DNA of 6,966 nucleotides from Gammaproteobacteria bacterium (GCA_002690405.1 NZEI01000032.1:70479-77444); one strand, 5' to 3'. Counted from the first letter of the stretch, positions 1-6,246 are shown. Notes: a model not told the origin generated them from the sequence alone. Numbers and translations: made by a program.

Positions 1-318
1 GTTGTACAGCACGATGTCCTGATAGGGCTGCATAACACCGCCCGAGGTAAGCGCAGCACCATGCAACTGTCCAATACGCAGCTTACGCAACACAGCCTTG
101 TCATCACCCATCACACCACCGGGATAGATTTTGAACTGCACTGCACCATCGGTACGTTGTTTTATATTACCAGCCGCCTGCCGCAGCATTTTCATCCAGG
201 CCGTGCCCTCAGGCGATAAAGTGGCAATTTTTATGGTTACGGCCTGAACCGACGACAGTGGTAGCAACGCACCACATAGCAACAGACAGACCAACCACAG
301 GCGGTTAAAAATAATCAT
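1..318 (-). CDS. dctP: TRAP transporter solute-binding protein, DctP family (N-terminal part, cut by window edge)
   Basis: Translating the minus strand from the ATG at 318-316 gives 106 residues that run open off the left edge, so the C-terminal part is missing. Residues 1-26 are a signal peptide: a short basic start, a long hydrophobic core rich in Leu, and a VQA cleavage site. This places the protein in the periplasm. The mature part opens with IKIATLSPEGTAW, followed by YPGGVMGDD and LRIGQLHGAALTSGG, all typical of DctP-family binding proteins (first beta-strand, 'yPggvlGd' segment, and start of the ligand-pocket region). The family captures organic acids or other small organic ligands and delivers them to a DctQM membrane unit, which would lie beyond the left edge. 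The start codon lies inside the 3' end of tatT (14-base overlap), so the two genes are probably translated from one message. No strong Shine-Dalgarno precedes it, which fits translational coupling. The actual ligand cannot be told from this fragment. Confidence 0.9.
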   Translation of the reverse strand, partial: MIIFNRLWLVCLLLCGALLPLSSVQAVTIKIATLSPEGTAWMKMLRQAAGNIKQRTDGAVQFKIYPGGVMGDDKAVLRKLRIGQLHGAALTSGGVMQPYQDIVLYN

Positions 319-1210
319 CAGCAGTATCCAGTAGACGTTGGGCGCGCTCTTTGGCCACAGTATTCATTAGGGTGAGTCCAGGAGCCTTAGCCTCGGCGGC
401 CATAACTTCCTGCAGCAGTTGGTCGTGTAGTTTACGCTCAAACAGCAAGCGCGCATATTGATCCGCGTACATCACCTTGACCATGAGATTGCGGCCCCCG
501 GAAATGTCCAACGCCTGTTCAAAGTGCTGACGCCCGATTTCTGGACGCCCACCCATCCCCGGCGGCACCAAGGTTTCAAACACCCCCATATACAGGTGCG
601 CGTTCCCGTTAGCATAAGCCCCGTCTAATTCAACTACCCGTTGCATCAAGGCCTTGACCCGACCTAATTCAGCGATGGCCATGAAGTCATCGCTATTAGC
701 TTGAATCCAGCCTGCCCAAATACTTGCCAGATTATACAGTAGCGGTACCTGGGCCGGTTGTTGCCCGGTCACCCAATTTGCGAAATCAGCATAGGGACGC
801 TGATCCAACCCACAGCCATCCGCCAGACTCAGACACGCGGCCTGCAGGATTTGCGTCTTGGCTTTTAAATGCAGTTTTTTAGCGCGCTCTGGTTCTGCTA
901 CGAAAGCGCCGGCGTATGCTGAATGCAACTCTGCGGACTGTTCTAACAGACTGGCGTTTTCGGCATTACCAGCAAGTAAGGAATCAATAAGAATTAAATA
1001 TGCCGGTGCGCCATCGCGCACCATATGCGGATCGTCGCTATTAAGAATCGCAGCACCCAGATCACTGGCGAAATTCTGCGTTACGGAGCCGACTAATGAC
1101 GCACAGCCCTGCATGAGCAACGCCATCAAGATTAGGACTGCTGAATTGGCGACTGCCCTAGCTGACCTGCGCGCGGCCACGCCCCCAGGGGTCGTGAGAT
1201 CTGATTGCAC
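305..1210 (-). CDS. tatT: TRAP transporter TatT component family lipoprotein (TPR-type)
   Basis: 301 residues from a GTG start; the codon just upstream in frame is a stop, so no longer form is possible. A second GTG at codon 11 would give a more typical short signal peptide. The N-terminus has basic residues (R14, R15, R18), a hydrophobic stretch and a lipobox ending at Cys36 (LMQGC), followed by Ala, which predicts an outer-membrane lipoprotein facing the periplasm. Family hallmarks are VRDGAPAYLILIDSLL (64-79), LVPPGMGGRPE (214-224), GRNLMVKVMYADQYARLLF (239-257) and the C-terminal ADDYF. The rest is helical and TPR-like. In the characterised Treponema TatT/TatP pair, TatT forms a trimer with pores and binds the TRAP solute-binding protein; hydrophobic ligands have been proposed. 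The dctP gene directly downstream, overlapping by 14 bases, supports the same role here. The name is unrelated to twin-arginine translocation. Confidence 0.9.
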   Translation of the reverse strand: MQSDLTTPGGVAARRSARAVANSAVLILMALLMQGCASLVGSVTQNFASDLGAAILNSDDPHMVRDGAPAYLILIDSLLAGNAENASLLEQSAELHSAYAGAFVAEPERAKKLHLKAKTQILQAACLSLADGCGLDQRPYADFANWVTGQQPAQVPLLYNLASIWAGWIQANSDDFMAIAELGRVKALMQRVVELDGAYANGNAHLYMGVFETLVPPGMGGRPEIGRQHFEQALDISGGRNLMVKVMYADQYARLLFERKLHDQLLQEVMAAEAKAPGLTLMNTVAKERAQRLLDTADDYF

Positions 1211-1241
1211 TTATTGTTCCCGTCTTGAATATCTAGCCGCC

Positions 1242-1270
1242 ATTTAATCCCCACACTGACAACAGTTCAA
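1242..1270 (-). promoter_or_regulatory. Candidate sigma70-type promoter for tatT-dctP
   Basis: Read on the minus strand, TTGAAC (1270-1265) and TTAAAT (1247-1242) are separated by 17 bases. Each matches the consensus hexamer at 4 of 6 positions. This places transcription start about 25 bases before the GTG of tatT. The -35 hexamer overlaps one arm of the inverted repeat at 1268-1282, so a protein bound there could block it. Found by eye only. Confidence 0.3.
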
Positions 1271-1282
1271 CCGCTGCGGTTG
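1268..1282. repeat. Inverted repeat in the tatT/crotonase divergent spacer, possible operator
   Basis: CAACCGC and GCGGTTG are perfect 7-base inverted arms around a single central T. A second, wider pair, GACAAC (1258-1263) and GTTGTC (1279-1284), overlaps it. It lies between two divergent genes, next to the proposed tatT -35 hexamer and about 20 bases from the proposed crotonase -35. No T-run follows on either strand, so it does not look like an intrinsic terminator. An operator for a dimeric regulator is the likeliest meaning, but none is encoded nearby. Confidence 0.4.
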
Positions 1283-1302
1283 TCGCTCCTGCTGATCCAG
1301 CG

Positions 1303-1332
1303 CTAACACCGAGCCAGCGCGCGCTCTATACT
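1303..1332 (+). promoter_or_regulatory. Candidate sigma70-type promoter for the crotonase gene
   Basis: CTAACA (1303-1308, 4 of 6) and TATACT (1327-1332, 5 of 6) are 18 bases apart. The predicted start near 1339 leaves a leader of about 20 bases holding a strong Shine-Dalgarno, GGAGGGG (1348-1354), 6 bases before the ATG. Confidence 0.4.
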
Positions 1333-1360
1333 GGTGCTGCAAACATTGGAGGGGTGAGTT

Positions 1361-2143
1361 ATGACAACAGCAAAGGATTTGGTTTTAACAAGCACTGAAG
1401 GCGGCGTTACTACGGTAACTATGAACCGACCGGAAGCCTTGAACGCTTTGTCCGCAGGCTTACGCAACCGCTTAACCGAGGTGTTTACCGATCTTGCTGA
1501 AGACAGCGCCACCGAGGTGATCGTGTTCACCGGCAACGGCCGAGCCTTTACCGTGGGCCTAGATCTCAAGGAACTAGGCGGCGAAACCGCGGCAGCAACA
1601 GTGGTCAACAAAGATTTGGGCAAGGCCATGCTGCAGGTCAATAAACCCATTATTGGCGCGATCAATGGCTACGCCATCACCGGCGGTTTCGAGCTGGCGC
1701 TGATGTGCGACTTTATGCTCGCGAGCGAGCAGGCAAAATTCGCTGACACTCATGCCCGGGTCGGTGTTGTACCCGGATGGGGACTATCTCAGCGCCTACC
1801 GAGACTAATCGGCATCAACCGCGCAAAAGAGCTAAGCCTTACCGGCAACTTTTTGGATGCAGCCACGGCCTACACATGGGGTTTGGTGAATCGCGTGGTG
1901 GCCGCCGACGAACTTTTGGCCACTGCACAGCAACTGGCTAAGGATATTGTTTCCACCGAACCGGTCACGCGCAATGCCGTGCGACATATTATGGATGCCG
2001 GCTGGCATACCTCACTTACCGAGGGCTTGGTGATCGAGCGCGACGCCAACCGAGAACACGCAAAAACCGAGGTCCGAGCAGAGAAAGTCGCCGCGCGACG
2101 AGCACAAATTCAGCAACGCGGTCGAAGTCAGAGCGACGACTGA
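1361..2143 (+). CDS. Crotonase-family protein, enoyl-CoA hydratase-like
   Basis: 260 residues, the usual length for a single-domain crotonase. The ATG is fixed by GGAGGGG 6 bases upstream. Visible family features are MNRPEALNALS (21-31), the first oxyanion-hole segment GRAFTVGLDLKEL (60-72), the second one NGYAITGGFELALMCDF (102-118), and VGVVPGWGLSQRLPRLIG (134-151). These enzymes act on acyl-CoA thioesters in the cytoplasm, most often adding water to 2-enoyl-CoA in beta-oxidation. Glu111 matches the first catalytic Glu of classic enoyl-CoA hydratase (rat Glu144). Exactly 20 residues on, where the second catalytic Glu (rat Glu164) belongs, there is His131 in FADTHARVG. The protein may thus be a hydratase with altered chemistry, or another crotonase-fold activity (isomerase, hydrolase or lyase). 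The FADTHARVG..PGWG pattern resembles EchA-type proteins I know from actinobacteria. The last 16 bases overlap the convergent glucokinase gene. Substrate unknown. Confidence 0.9.
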   Translation: MTTAKDLVLTSTEGGVTTVTMNRPEALNALSAGLRNRLTEVFTDLAEDSATEVIVFTGNGRAFTVGLDLKELGGETAAATVVNKDLGKAMLQVNKPIIGAINGYAITGGFELALMCDFMLASEQAKFADTHARVGVVPGWGLSQRLPRLIGINRAKELSLTGNFLDAATAYTWGLVNRVVAADELLATAQQLAKDIVSTEPVTRNAVRHIMDAGWHTSLTEGLVIERDANREHAKTEVRAEKVAARRAQIQQRGRSQSDD

Positions 2144-3135
2144 CGAACCGCGCTGGCTAAGCAATAGCTGGCACCGAGTAATCCGGGTTCTGGCTGGGTG
2201 ATCAAATGCAGGGGGATTGCCTGAACATAGGCAGAAAGATCACCCCGCTCGTCAAAGCGCCGACGCAATGGGCTGGCCTCGAGAAAGCCCGACAGTTTCG
2301 CCACCAATCCGCCGCCAAGATAGACGCCACCGCGGGCACCGACTGTGAGTGCAAAGTTAGCGGCGGCGGAACCCAGTAATCCGGCAAAGGTCTCCAAAGT
2401 TTGGTGACACACCGGATCGGACATGGCCATACCCGCTGTAGAAATTTCCGCTGGCGACAGCGCTTCTGCCTTACTGCCCCATATGCTACTGACCGCACGA
2501 TACAAATTAACCAGACCCGGCCCGCTCAGCACAGTCTCCCAGCACACATGGGTATGTTCCTGCGCCAGCACCGACCACAGTTCCGCCTCTAAAAAACTAC
2601 CGGTTGCTAAGTCTGCGTGGCCGCCCTCGGACGCCAGTACGCGCCATTGCTTTGCCGGTTCCGGGATTAACGCTGCCATGCCTAAACCACTGCCGGGACC
2701 CAGCAGCGCTTTCGGCTGAGCATTGGCCACAGCTGGCAGATCAGCTTGTGCCGATTTACTGAGCAGGGTGAGCACATCGTGTAAGTAGGGTACCGCGTGG
2801 GCCTGGGCGTAAAAGTCGTTCACACAGAGCACGGGACAACTAAAGTCGTTCTCAAGCACCCCATGCGGTAACAGCAAACCGGTATTTAGCACGGTCACAT
2901 CACCCGTGGATAAATCTACCGGTCCGGCAACTGCGATCAGGGCACCGGCATAAGCGCGCTGGGGCCAGTGCGAGTTAACCGCAGCTGTCAACGCAGCAGC
3001 AGCCGAGTAGTCCTTAGTTGACAATATCAGCGGTTCACCCAGCAAGGAGGGCGCACCCTGAGCATTTAATTCACAACACTGAAATCGGGCATGAGTGGCA
3101 CCAATATCAGCAACCAGATAGCACAAATCAGACAC
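2128..3135 (-). CDS. glk: Glucokinase (Glk family)
   Basis: Cytoplasmic ATP-dependent kinase that converts glucose to glucose 6-phosphate. Counting from the upstream GTG at 3141 gives 337 residues, close to the 321 of E. coli Glk. The N-terminal phosphate-binding loop is VADIGATHARF (10-20). The catalytic Asp is D109 in VNDF, and the sugar contacts are E172 and H175 in SEGGH and E202 just before VLSGPGLVNLYRA; their spacing equals that of E. coli N99/D100, E157, H160 and E187. GGVYLGGGLV (271-280) and EPGLLGA near the C-terminus complete the fold. I prefer the second GTG (3135-3133, 335 residues) because GGGGAG at 3146-3141 sits 5 bases before it, whereas the GTG at 3141 overlaps that Shine-Dalgarno. 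The gene stands alone, without Entner-Doudoroff neighbours, and its 3' end runs 16 bases into the convergent crotonase gene. Confidence 0.93.
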   Translation of the reverse strand: MSDLCYLVADIGATHARFQCCELNAQGAPSLLGEPLILSTKDYSAAAALTAAVNSHWPQRAYAGALIAVAGPVDLSTGDVTVLNTGLLLPHGVLENDFSCPVLCVNDFYAQAHAVPYLHDVLTLLSKSAQADLPAVANAQPKALLGPGSGLGMAALIPEPAKQWRVLASEGGHADLATGSFLEAELWSVLAQEHTHVCWETVLSGPGLVNLYRAVSSIWGSKAEALSPAEISTAGMAMSDPVCHQTLETFAGLLGSAAANFALTVGARGGVYLGGGLVAKLSGFLEASPLRRRFDERGDLSAYVQAIPLHLITQPEPGLLGASYCLASAVRQSSL

Positions 3136-3226
3136 GTTCACTCCCCACGCTTAAACGCGAATAATCGAGCCCAGCCCTGAGACTATTGGCTTTTCTTCGC
3201 GCCCGGTATTTATGTCAGCCGCCCGC

Positions 3227-3255
3227 AATATACAGTATGGCCCGCTAGCACTCAG
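3227..3255 (-). promoter_or_regulatory. Weak candidate promoter for glk
   Basis: Read on the minus strand, CTGAGT (3255-3250, 3 of 6) and TATATT (3232-3227, 5 of 6) are 17 bases apart, giving a leader of about 85 bases before glk. The -35 match is poor, so the assignment is tentative. Confidence 0.22.
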
Positions 3256-3308
3256 CAAACCCAGCCCACAACATCGCGTCTAGACACTGCCAACTCTTAG
3301 ATGATGGA

Positions 3309-3336
3309 TTGCGCAACCCACCGAATCGCCGATAAT
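3309..3336 (+). promoter_or_regulatory. Candidate promoter for the first LLM oxidoreductase gene
   Basis: TTGCGC (3309-3314, 3 of 6) and GATAAT (3331-3336, 5 of 6) are 16 bases apart, predicting a leader of about 34 bases. It would carry GGGAG (3367-3371), a Shine-Dalgarno 5 bases before the ATG. The rest of the 240-base spacer between glk and this gene (3136-3376) shows nothing else I can name. Confidence 0.3.
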
Positions 3337-3376
3337 CTGCCGCCATACGCATCACAATCAAAAACCGGGAGAGGCT

Positions 3377-4312
3377 ATGGGCATTGGCGCAGGCATTGGT
3401 ATGGCGAATTTCACCTTCGATGACGCTGACGGCTTCTGGCGCTGGGTGGATCTTTGCGACAACGGCGGCGTTGACTCGATTTGGCAAAGCGACCGCATCA
3501 TCGAGCGCGCACCTAATCTGGAAACTATGAGCGTTATGGCAGCACTAGCGGGCGGCAGCAAGCGTCTCAAATTCGGTATGAACGTTGCCAGTCTTGGACT
3601 GCGTGATCCAGTTGTTATGGCTAAGGCCTGTGCCACCATCGATTATCTGTCTAATGGCCGTCTGCTGCCGGCATTCGGTGTGGGCAGTGCGCAATCAAGA
3701 GACTATGTGGCTACCGGCACGCCCACCAAGGGGCGCGGCAAGCGCACCGATGAAGGCCTAGAAATCATGGCGCGCCTGTGGTCCGAGGACAGGGTCAGCT
3801 TCAACGGCGACTACTACCAGTTGGACGACGCGACTATTGCACCCAAACCCGTCCAGTCGCCATTACCACTGTGGGTGGGCGGCTCTGCAGCGGCGGCTAT
3901 TGAGCGCACTGCGCGCTGGGGTACGGGCTGGCAAGCGGGTATCGAATCTGCCGCCGAGGTGGCGCCGGTTATTGCCGCAATCAAACAACGAGCGGCCGAA
4001 CTGGATCGCAAAATAGACGATGATCACTTCGGTGCTGGCTTCGGCTTTCGCTTTGGTCGTCATGACGAACCGCTGGTGGCGCGCTATAACGAACAATTTC
4101 AAAAGCGCTTGGGCAAGGACCCCGCAGCCTATAGCGCCATTGGCGGCGTCGATGAAATGATGGCACTGGTCCACGACTTCCACGCCGCCGGCGTCCATAA
4201 ATTTGTGCTGCGGCCCATCGCCTCAGGCACCGAAGATATGCTGGCGCAAACCCGTCTTATGGTGGAACAACTGCTGCCAGCCATCTCTGCGCTCAACCAT
4301 AAGGCGGCTTAA
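3377..4312 (+). CDS. LLM-class (luciferase-like) flavin- or F420-dependent oxidoreductase
   Basis: 311 residues from an ATG with GGGAG 5 bases upstream; the frame has no other start codon between here and the stop at 3302-3304. The bacterial-luciferase-like TIM barrel is recognised by GVDSIWQSDRI (31-41), MAALAGGSKRLKFGMNV (54-70), IDYLSNGRLLPAFGVG (88-103), EGLEIMARLW (126-135), FNGDYYQLDDATIAPKPVQ (142-160), LPLWVGGS (163-170) and GTGWQAG (182-188). It ends with a helix of the 'LMVEQLLP' type. Members use reduced flavin with oxygen, or coenzyme F420, for monooxygenation or redox steps on small organics. The sequence alone does not settle which cofactor is used. The usual beta-strand before the first glycine is very short, since the protein opens directly with MGIGAGIGMANF. 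Its stop codon shares bases with that of the convergent SDR gene. Substrate unknown. Confidence 0.88.
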   Translation: MGIGAGIGMANFTFDDADGFWRWVDLCDNGGVDSIWQSDRIIERAPNLETMSVMAALAGGSKRLKFGMNVASLGLRDPVVMAKACATIDYLSNGRLLPAFGVGSAQSRDYVATGTPTKGRGKRTDEGLEIMARLWSEDRVSFNGDYYQLDDATIAPKPVQSPLPLWVGGSAAAAIERTARWGTGWQAGIESAAEVAPVIAAIKQRAAELDRKIDDDHFGAGFGFRFGRHDEPLVARYNEQFQKRLGKDPAAYSAIGGVDEMMALVHDFHAAGVHKFVLRPIASGTEDMLAQTRLMVEQLLPAISALNHKAA

Positions 4313-5076
4313 TCCGGCTGGGGAATTTGTGCCCGAGCGCCCGCCACATAGCCCCGATTCCAGGTCGGGCTGATGGTCAGGTCGTTAATACATACATGAT
4401 TCGGCAGCTGCGCCAAAAAGCGAATTACCTCGCCACAGTCCTCGGCCTGCACCATGCGCGCTCGTTCCTCATCGGGTACAGGGATAGGCCGATTATCTAA
4501 AATCGGCGTTGCCACTTCGCCGGGGCACATGGCACAGGCGCGCACCCCATAGCTGCAGGCTTCCATGTTGATGCTCTCGTTCATAGCATTCATGGCATGT
4601 TTTGCAGCCGTATAGGCAGGACCTGTAACAACGCTCACGTGCTTACCTGCCCAAGACGAAATGTTGATGATCAAACCCTCGCGCTGGGCCTTCATGGTGG
4701 GTAAGACTGCCTTGCAACAGTAGAACGCACCATCCAGATCAATACGGATGACTGAATCCCAATCGGCAACACTAAGGTTATGCCAGTTGCGGTCTTTAAC
4801 ATTGATTCCCGCACTGGCTAGCAGTACGTCGATGCGGCCGAATTTTTCGATAATCCGCTCTGCTACCGCGCTGACCGCGGTTTGGTCAGCCACATCCAGC
4901 ACTTCAATAGAAGCGCGCCCGCTGCAGCGCTCTGCTACTTGTTGCAATTTATCTTCTCGGCGCCCGGACAACACCACATGCATGCCCGCCTCAGCCAGAG
5001 CCACCGCTCCGCCCTCACCAATACCCGTGCCAGCGCCGGTAATCCAAGCCACTTTATCAGTCAGATCGCGTAACAT
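4309..5076 (-). CDS. Short-chain dehydrogenase/reductase (classical SDR)
   Basis: 255 residues, standard for a classical SDR: a cytoplasmic NAD(P)-dependent oxidoreductase acting on alcohol/ketone pairs. The cofactor loop is TGAGTGIG (13-20). SGRRED (37-42) follows beta-2, and the basic RR suggests NADP(H) preference. LDVAD (60-64), the ASAG motif (87-90, normally NNAG), the serine in INISSWAG (S141) and YTAAK (Y155, K159) complete the signature, with CPGEVATP (184-191) after the active site. The catalytic-tetrad Asn, expected in the 'N-L-x-G' segment after the fourth helix, appears to be Asp113 (RIDLDGAF). The ATG has GGGGGA a few bases upstream. The gene starts 65 bases from the divergent phyH gene and ends in a shared TTAA with the convergent LLM gene. 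Substrate not predictable; FabG is unlikely given the C-terminal segment and the isolated context. Confidence 0.92.
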   Translation of the reverse strand: MLRDLTDKVAWITGAGTGIGEGGAVALAEAGMHVVLSGRREDKLQQVAERCSGRASIEVLDVADQTAVSAVAERIIEKFGRIDVLLASAGINVKDRNWHNLSVADWDSVIRIDLDGAFYCCKAVLPTMKAQREGLIINISSWAGKHVSVVTGPAYTAAKHAMNAMNESINMEACSYGVRACAMCPGEVATPILDNRPIPVPDEERARMVQAEDCGEVIRFLAQLPNHVCINDLTISPTWNRGYVAGARAQIPQPD

Positions 5077-5141
5077 TGCTTCCCCCTGCTCCTTGTGCCA
5101 ATTTCACGTACTATCTTTGCATTATTCCGTGGAACAATACT
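5077..5141. promoter_or_regulatory. Divergent SDR/phyH intergenic region
   Basis: These 65 bases must hold the starts for both flanking genes, unless their promoters lie inside the coding regions. It is AT-richer than its surroundings. On the minus strand TTGTTC and GATAGT are 16 bases apart and could serve the SDR gene, but both matches are weak. TTCC-GT-GGAA (5125-5134) is a small inverted repeat just before the phyH start. The two genes may be co-regulated from here. Confidence 0.3.
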
Positions 5142-5999
5142 ATGGACACAGCCAACCCACAGTATCTGACCTCGCACCTAGAACGTATCGAGGCTGAGGG
5201 TTTTACCATTCTGCCCAATGCCATAGATACCGACTTGATCCGTACGATCAAGGCTGAACTGGCACCTTATCTGCAGGGACTGCATCCAGGCCGCAATGAT
5301 TTTGAGGGCCTATACAGCGAGCGTGTCTATGCCTTATTGAGCAAGGCCCCAAGCATTGCAAAAATCATCGAGCACCCTGATGTGCTGGCAATCTTGGATC
5401 GTCTGCTACCTGTGGATTACTTACTTTCCGCAGCCCTCGCCATCAACGTTCACCCCGGTGAAACGCCCCAACCCATGCACATAGATGACAACGCGGGAAA
5501 TTTGCCGTTCGCTCGACCGCGCGCACATTTCGGCGTCAGCACCATCTGGGCGCTGGACGATTTTACTGAGGACAATGGAGCTACCGAGGTCGTCCCTGGC
5601 AGTCATCGTTGGGCCGAAGACCGACAAGCTAAGGAAGATGAAATTCGTCAGATTATAATGCCAGCTGGTTCCGTGGTGGTATTTCTGGGCACGCTACTGC
5701 ATCGCGGCGGCGCTAATCGCGCCACCACCGATCGTCTGGCCATCACGCCCCAGTATTGCATGCCCGGGTTAAGGCAAATCGAAAATATGACCCTTGCAGT
5801 ACCCCCAACTCGGGCGGGACAGTACAGTAAGAAAATTCAGGAACTATTAGGCTACAACACCATTGATCCGGGATTTATGGGGTATGTGGACGGGGTGCAC
5901 CCTCAGCGGTTGATCGACCCCGATTACCAAGGGCGCCGCGCCCGCGGACTGGACTCTCCGGGACTCGCTAGCTTCGCTGACGCGCACCCACCTCAGTAA
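5142..5999 (+). CDS. Phytanoyl-CoA dioxygenase (PhyH) family Fe(II)/2-oxoglutarate oxygenase
   Basis: 285 residues from the ATG at 5142. A longer in-frame start at 5076 exists, but it would run through the divergent SDR promoter region and add 22 residues with no family character. The protein opens in typical PhyH fashion, with a helix and GFTILPNAID (20-29). The iron ligands are H113 and D115 in MHIDDN, and H187 in LLHRGGAN. R198 (TDRLAI) is placed to bind the 2-oxoglutarate carboxylate. The conserved strand TEDNGATEVVPGSHRW (142-157) lies between them. The family hydroxylates substrates including branched-chain acyl-CoAs and many secondary metabolites, using oxygen and 2-oxoglutarate. The natural substrate here is unknown; the adjacent SDR could oxidise an alcohol that this enzyme makes, which is inference. 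Only a weak GGAA Shine-Dalgarno precedes the ATG. slyX follows after 33 bases. Confidence 0.9.
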   Translation: MDTANPQYLTSHLERIEAEGFTILPNAIDTDLIRTIKAELAPYLQGLHPGRNDFEGLYSERVYALLSKAPSIAKIIEHPDVLAILDRLLPVDYLLSAALAINVHPGETPQPMHIDDNAGNLPFARPRAHFGVSTIWALDDFTEDNGATEVVPGSHRWAEDRQAKEDEIRQIIMPAGSVVVFLGTLLHRGGANRATTDRLAITPQYCMPGLRQIENMTLAVPPTRAGQYSKKIQELLGYNTIDPGFMGYVDGVHPQRLIDPDYQGRRARGLDSPGLASFADAHPPQ

Positions 6000-6004
6000 T
6001 TACA

Positions 6005-6016
6005 CCCGACCTCGGG
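6005..6016 (+). terminator. Small hairpin between phyH and slyX, weak at best
   Basis: CCCGA and TCGGG are perfect 5-base arms around two bases, followed by ATTT rather than a real T-run. It is too short for a confident terminator. It could slow polymerase or shield the slyX ribosome site (AAGGAA, 6021-6026), so read-through into slyX remains likely. Confidence 0.15.
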
Positions 6017-6032
6017 ATTTAAGGAACTCACC

Positions 6033-6239
6033 TTGAGCGACGACTCACAACGCATCAGCGAACTGGAAAGCCGATTGGAATTTCAGGATGAAACCATTAC
6101 CCGACTGAACGACGCCTTGGTCGCACAACAAAATCGTTTGGACCAGCTGGAAAAGCGCCAACAACAGCTGATTGAACACCTAAAGTCTGCGCAAGCAAAG
6201 GACGATCCGGCCAAAGAGCCACCACCGCCCCATTACTGA
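6033..6239 (+). CDS. slyX: SlyX family protein
   Basis: 68 residues from a TTG start, set by AAGGAA (6021-6026) 6 bases upstream. The start MSDDSQRISELESRLEFQDE and the C-terminus PPPPHY match E. coli SlyX (72 residues, ELESRLAFQE and PPPHY). Residues 6-52 are a heptad-like stretch rich in Leu, Gln, Glu and Arg, predicted to form a coiled coil. The tail is charged, then proline-rich. It is a small cytoplasmic protein of unknown function; in enterobacteria slyX lies near slyD and fkpA, but neither is in view here. It may be co-transcribed with phyH (33-base gap). Its stop is only 7 bases from the stop of the convergent LLM gene. Confidence 0.93.
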   Translation: MSDDSQRISELESRLEFQDETITRLNDALVAQQNRLDQLEKRQQQLIEHLKSAQAKDDPAKEPPPPHY

Positions 6240-6246
6240 TGCCGAA

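Noticed and set aside
858..1247. 129-codon plus-strand open frame opposite tatT
   Set aside because: It is antisense to a well-supported TatT gene, its translation has no family character, and its N-terminus lacks a ribosome site.
2202..2719. Several open frames of 60-100 codons on both strands within glk
   Set aside because: They are out-of-frame shadows of glk, rich in Arg, Cys and His with no recognisable domain.
3245..3639. Minus-strand open frames spanning the start of the first LLM gene
   Set aside because: They overlap conserved LLM coding sequence and have no motif or ribosome site; the LLM frame explains the region.
5125..5134. TTCC-GT-GGAA inverted repeat before phyH as a specific operator
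   Set aside because: Four-base arms are easily expected by chance, and one arm doubles as the weak Shine-Dalgarno, so I give it no separate status.
5076..5141. N-terminal extension of the PhyH protein to an ATG at 5076
   Set aside because: It would cover the divergent SDR promoter region and abut the SDR start; the 22 extra residues are unlike the family, and the ATG at 5142 begins a normal PhyH N-terminus.
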